Assembly (NCBI GenBank): GCA_003427395.1
Contig: BFEA01000007.1
Coordinates: forward strand, 4,707,629 to 4,738,224
Origin: Chara braunii
Taxonomy: Eukaryota > Streptophyta > Charophyceae > Charales > Characeae
Direction of reading: 5' to 3'
DNA length: 30,596 nt
The notes beneath the pieces were generated by a model. That model was not told the DNA's origin. It saw nothing but the letters and a program-made list of their open reading frames with translations, and ran no database searches. The translations under genes and the position numbers were made by a program. Shown here piece by piece: positions 28,828 to 30,596 of the stretch. Every line of letters begins with the position of its first letter. Within the stretch, counting starts at the first letter, position 1.

Positions 28828-29042
28828 AGACTACAATTGAAGTTCTCCCACGGCTATTCAAAATCAAGTATGACAGTGGAGTGGTCGACGATTTTCTTTT
28901 CGTTGATGTACCAAATGAATATCAGCTCCCTTCTGGGTTGATGGTTTTGGAATATGCAAGGGCAGTGCACGAGAGTGTGTTTGAGCAGCTGCGGGTTGTG
29001 AGAACGGGGCAGCTTCGTATCATTTTTTCATCTAGTTTAAAG
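28828..29042 (+). CDS. SEU: Exon of a SEUSS-like transcriptional co-regulator (LPRLFKIKYDSG exon)
   Basis: A 215-bp exon. After two bases that complete a Glu codon it reads TTIEVLPRLFKIKYDSG, then LLFVDVPNEYQ-like residues (FLFVDVPNEYQLPSG), LEYARAVHESVFEQLRVV and GQLRIIFSSSLK. Plant SEUSS / Ldb1-like proteins have EVLPRLFKIKY.SG, DMPRE, VLEYAKA..ESVFE.LRVVR.GQLRI.F...LKI in this order, in the conserved Ldb (LIM-binding-like) domain used for protein interaction. The donor is AAAG|GTAATC; phase 0 at the 3' end. The next exon (expected SWEFCARRHEE) is not in the remaining 1.5 kb. The frame is fully open with no sign of decay, so the gene is probably functional. Confidence 0.92.
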
Positions 29043-30596
29043 GTAATCAGATTATCAGTCTTTGTTCTGTTCGCTTTGTTGGTCTCTAGAGCTCATCCCG
29101 TCTACTCCCCACAGTTCTCGCAGATTGTTCATTTCTTGGCCTGGCTCGGCTTTTTGGACTGTCCTTCAAGGTGTTTGGTCCAGTACTCGTACGGGCTTCA
29201 ATGGGAATTGGTGGCCTCGGCAGGAGTGGACTGTATCTGCGTGCATCGTCCTTGAGTCACCTTTCTAGCCTTACCCTGACCATTTCACTACTGCTATTGG
29301 TCTCAATAGGATCTCGTGTGGATATATGGTGATGCTATGATCCAGAGACAGAGGTGAGGTCCCACAAGCGTCCTATTCTGACACACTTGGTTTGAGTGGG
29401 AGCAGGGTGTTGTAAACCACCAGTCCTCACGAGCCTGTTTTGTCAAGTCCAGAAGTTGAATTATCTGAGCGTCTTTTCCAATGATACCAGCCATAGGAAA
29501 ATTTGAGCCAGTACCGGTGAAGTCACCTGGTGACAAGGAACGCCCAAACCCCGAATACAAAAGAGCCTCTTTATTCCAAATGGCAATATATGTAGTTTTT
29601 GTTCCGTTTTTTTTCCAAGCACTTTTCACATGCGGTTAACGGGGCGTGTTTTTCTCATTGAGTTGTGCTCTGAAACTGTCATACTGCCGTGATTTTTTTT
29701 TTTTTTTTTGTGTTGTTCTTTTTGTGTGTGATCATGGTGCTTTAGGGTATGTCATGTGTTCAATTTCGACATGTTTGGATCATTAATGAAAACAAAGTTG
29801 GCATTTTGTTGGATTCGTTGAACGCTTCATTTTAACTCGAAGAGTGTTTGGTTTCGTTTTTTTTTTTCATTTTCGTTGGCCTGTTTTTTATGTTTGCACT
29901 ATGGGCCTGTATAGTTTGTTTTCGAACTTTTCGCTGAACTTTGCTCAGAAACTATCGGCCAAAACGGTGAATTTTCGGTACCGCGTGTCACACTTTTCAT
30001 TTGAAACCGACAAGCCTTCACAAGGAACCATTAACGAAAACATGAAAGTTCCAGCAGCGAAAGGCTCAAAGCAGAACCAGCATATGTGAGCAATAGAATA
30101 ACAAAGCCCAAAGCACACCTAATAAACACACACTGCTTGATAAAGAAAGCCTGACTTCTCAACACCTCTCATGTGCAAGGAATATGAGTGGGAACGATAT
30201 GCAGAAAGCCAACTTGCGAAATCACACAGATGTCCAAGTAGCCGTGTTGTGGCATACTGCGTAGCCACACGGGCCCTGCAGGGCCCGTCCCGGACTTTCA
30301 GCCTAAAAGCCTAAAAGTTAGGGCTTACAGGCCCCGGTCGTTTCAGCCTGGAAGCTGAAATACGAGGGCCTGCAGGCCCTATTCCGTTTCAGCCTATTTC
30401 TGGGCCTTTCAGGCCCAGAGTTTTTCCAGCCTGAAACGGGGGGCCTTTTCAGGCCCTCATTGTTTCGACCACCCCTAAGACTCAGGCACGAATACAGGGA
30501 ACAGGCCAGAAATAGCCTGTTCCTCACGAGCTTGAGCAGGAGCTGCAGCTGCAGCCCCTGCCTTCCTTCGGCATTGGCAAGAGCAGCCTCCTGGAC
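29043..30596 (+). other. Probable next intron of the SEUSS-like gene, with palindromic repeats at the end
   Basis: Begins at the GTAATC donor. No SEUSS exon, no other gene and no RNA gene is recognised. T-rich tracts (29692-29710, 29858-29868) fit intronic DNA. From 30271 the sequence becomes GGCC-rich with nested palindromes, which may be the end of a transposable element running out of the window. Confidence 0.55.
30271..30456. repeat. Cluster of GGCC palindromes
   Basis: Palindromes or near-palindromes in about 190 bp: GGGCCCTGCAGGGCCC (30271-30286), TTTCAGC-CTGGAA-GCTGAAA (30341-30360), AGGGCCTGCAGGCCCT (30365-30380), TGGGCCTTTCAGGCCCA (30401-30417) and GGGCCTTTTCAGGCCC (30441-30456). 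The stems share GGGCC/GGCCC with different loops (CTGCAG, TGCA, TTTCA, TTTTCA). Confidence 0.8.

Noticed and set aside
1-30596. A multi-gene defence, metabolic or other novel operon-like system
   Set aside because: No clustered co-directional intact genes exist; apart from the two SEUSS-like exons, all protein motifs belong to retrotransposons or the mitochondrial insertion.

Overview
The window looks like nuclear DNA of a streptophyte with a repeat-rich genome and very long introns. A charophycean alga such as Chara would fit, but this is inference. Four things point this way: two exons of a SEUSS-type (plant Ldb1/LUG-partner) co-regulator on the + strand; a mitochondrial DNA insertion carrying sdh3, an elongator-like tRNA-Met and cob; Ty3/gypsy elements primed by initiator tRNA-Met; and hAT-like non-autonomous elements. 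There are no bacterial operons and no CRISPR.

Layout. 1-147 is the right end of a hAT-like element. 233-564 and 10910-11408 are the two halves of an old Ty3/gypsy integrase (element B), split by a second Ty3/gypsy element (A, + strand, 565-10909). A has both LTRs, PBS, gag, protease, RT, integrase, a chromodomain-like tail and a PPT. It is dead: gag is frameshifted and partly duplicated, the protease is split by a ~0.95 kb mitochondrial insertion, RT reads YLDN and has lost its RNase H, and the integrase holds an inverted solo LTR with a perfect 5-bp target duplication. 11409-12388 is unassigned palindromic GC-rich DNA. 12394-19761 is a third Ty3/gypsy element (C, - strand) with paired LTRs, PBS, PPT and target duplications; the 251-base N run lies inside its 5' LTR.

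20280-20328 and 28828-29042 are two consecutive SEUSS-like exons on +, separated by an 8,499-base intron. Their phases match (1 + 2 bases make a Glu codon) and both have canonical splice sites. The intron holds two non-autonomous hAT-like elements with TIRs and 8-bp duplications (21317-21809; 24580-25441), CT microsatellites interrupted by a sequencing-library junction adapter (24297-24334), and a ~227-bp satellite (26491-27374). 29043-30596 looks like the next intron and carries a cluster of GGCC palindromes.

The only host gene supported is the SEUSS-like one. The rest is layered transposon debris, and the order of insertion can be read: B, then A inside B, then the solo LTR and the mitochondrial fragment inside A. 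The relative age of C is not fixed by nesting.
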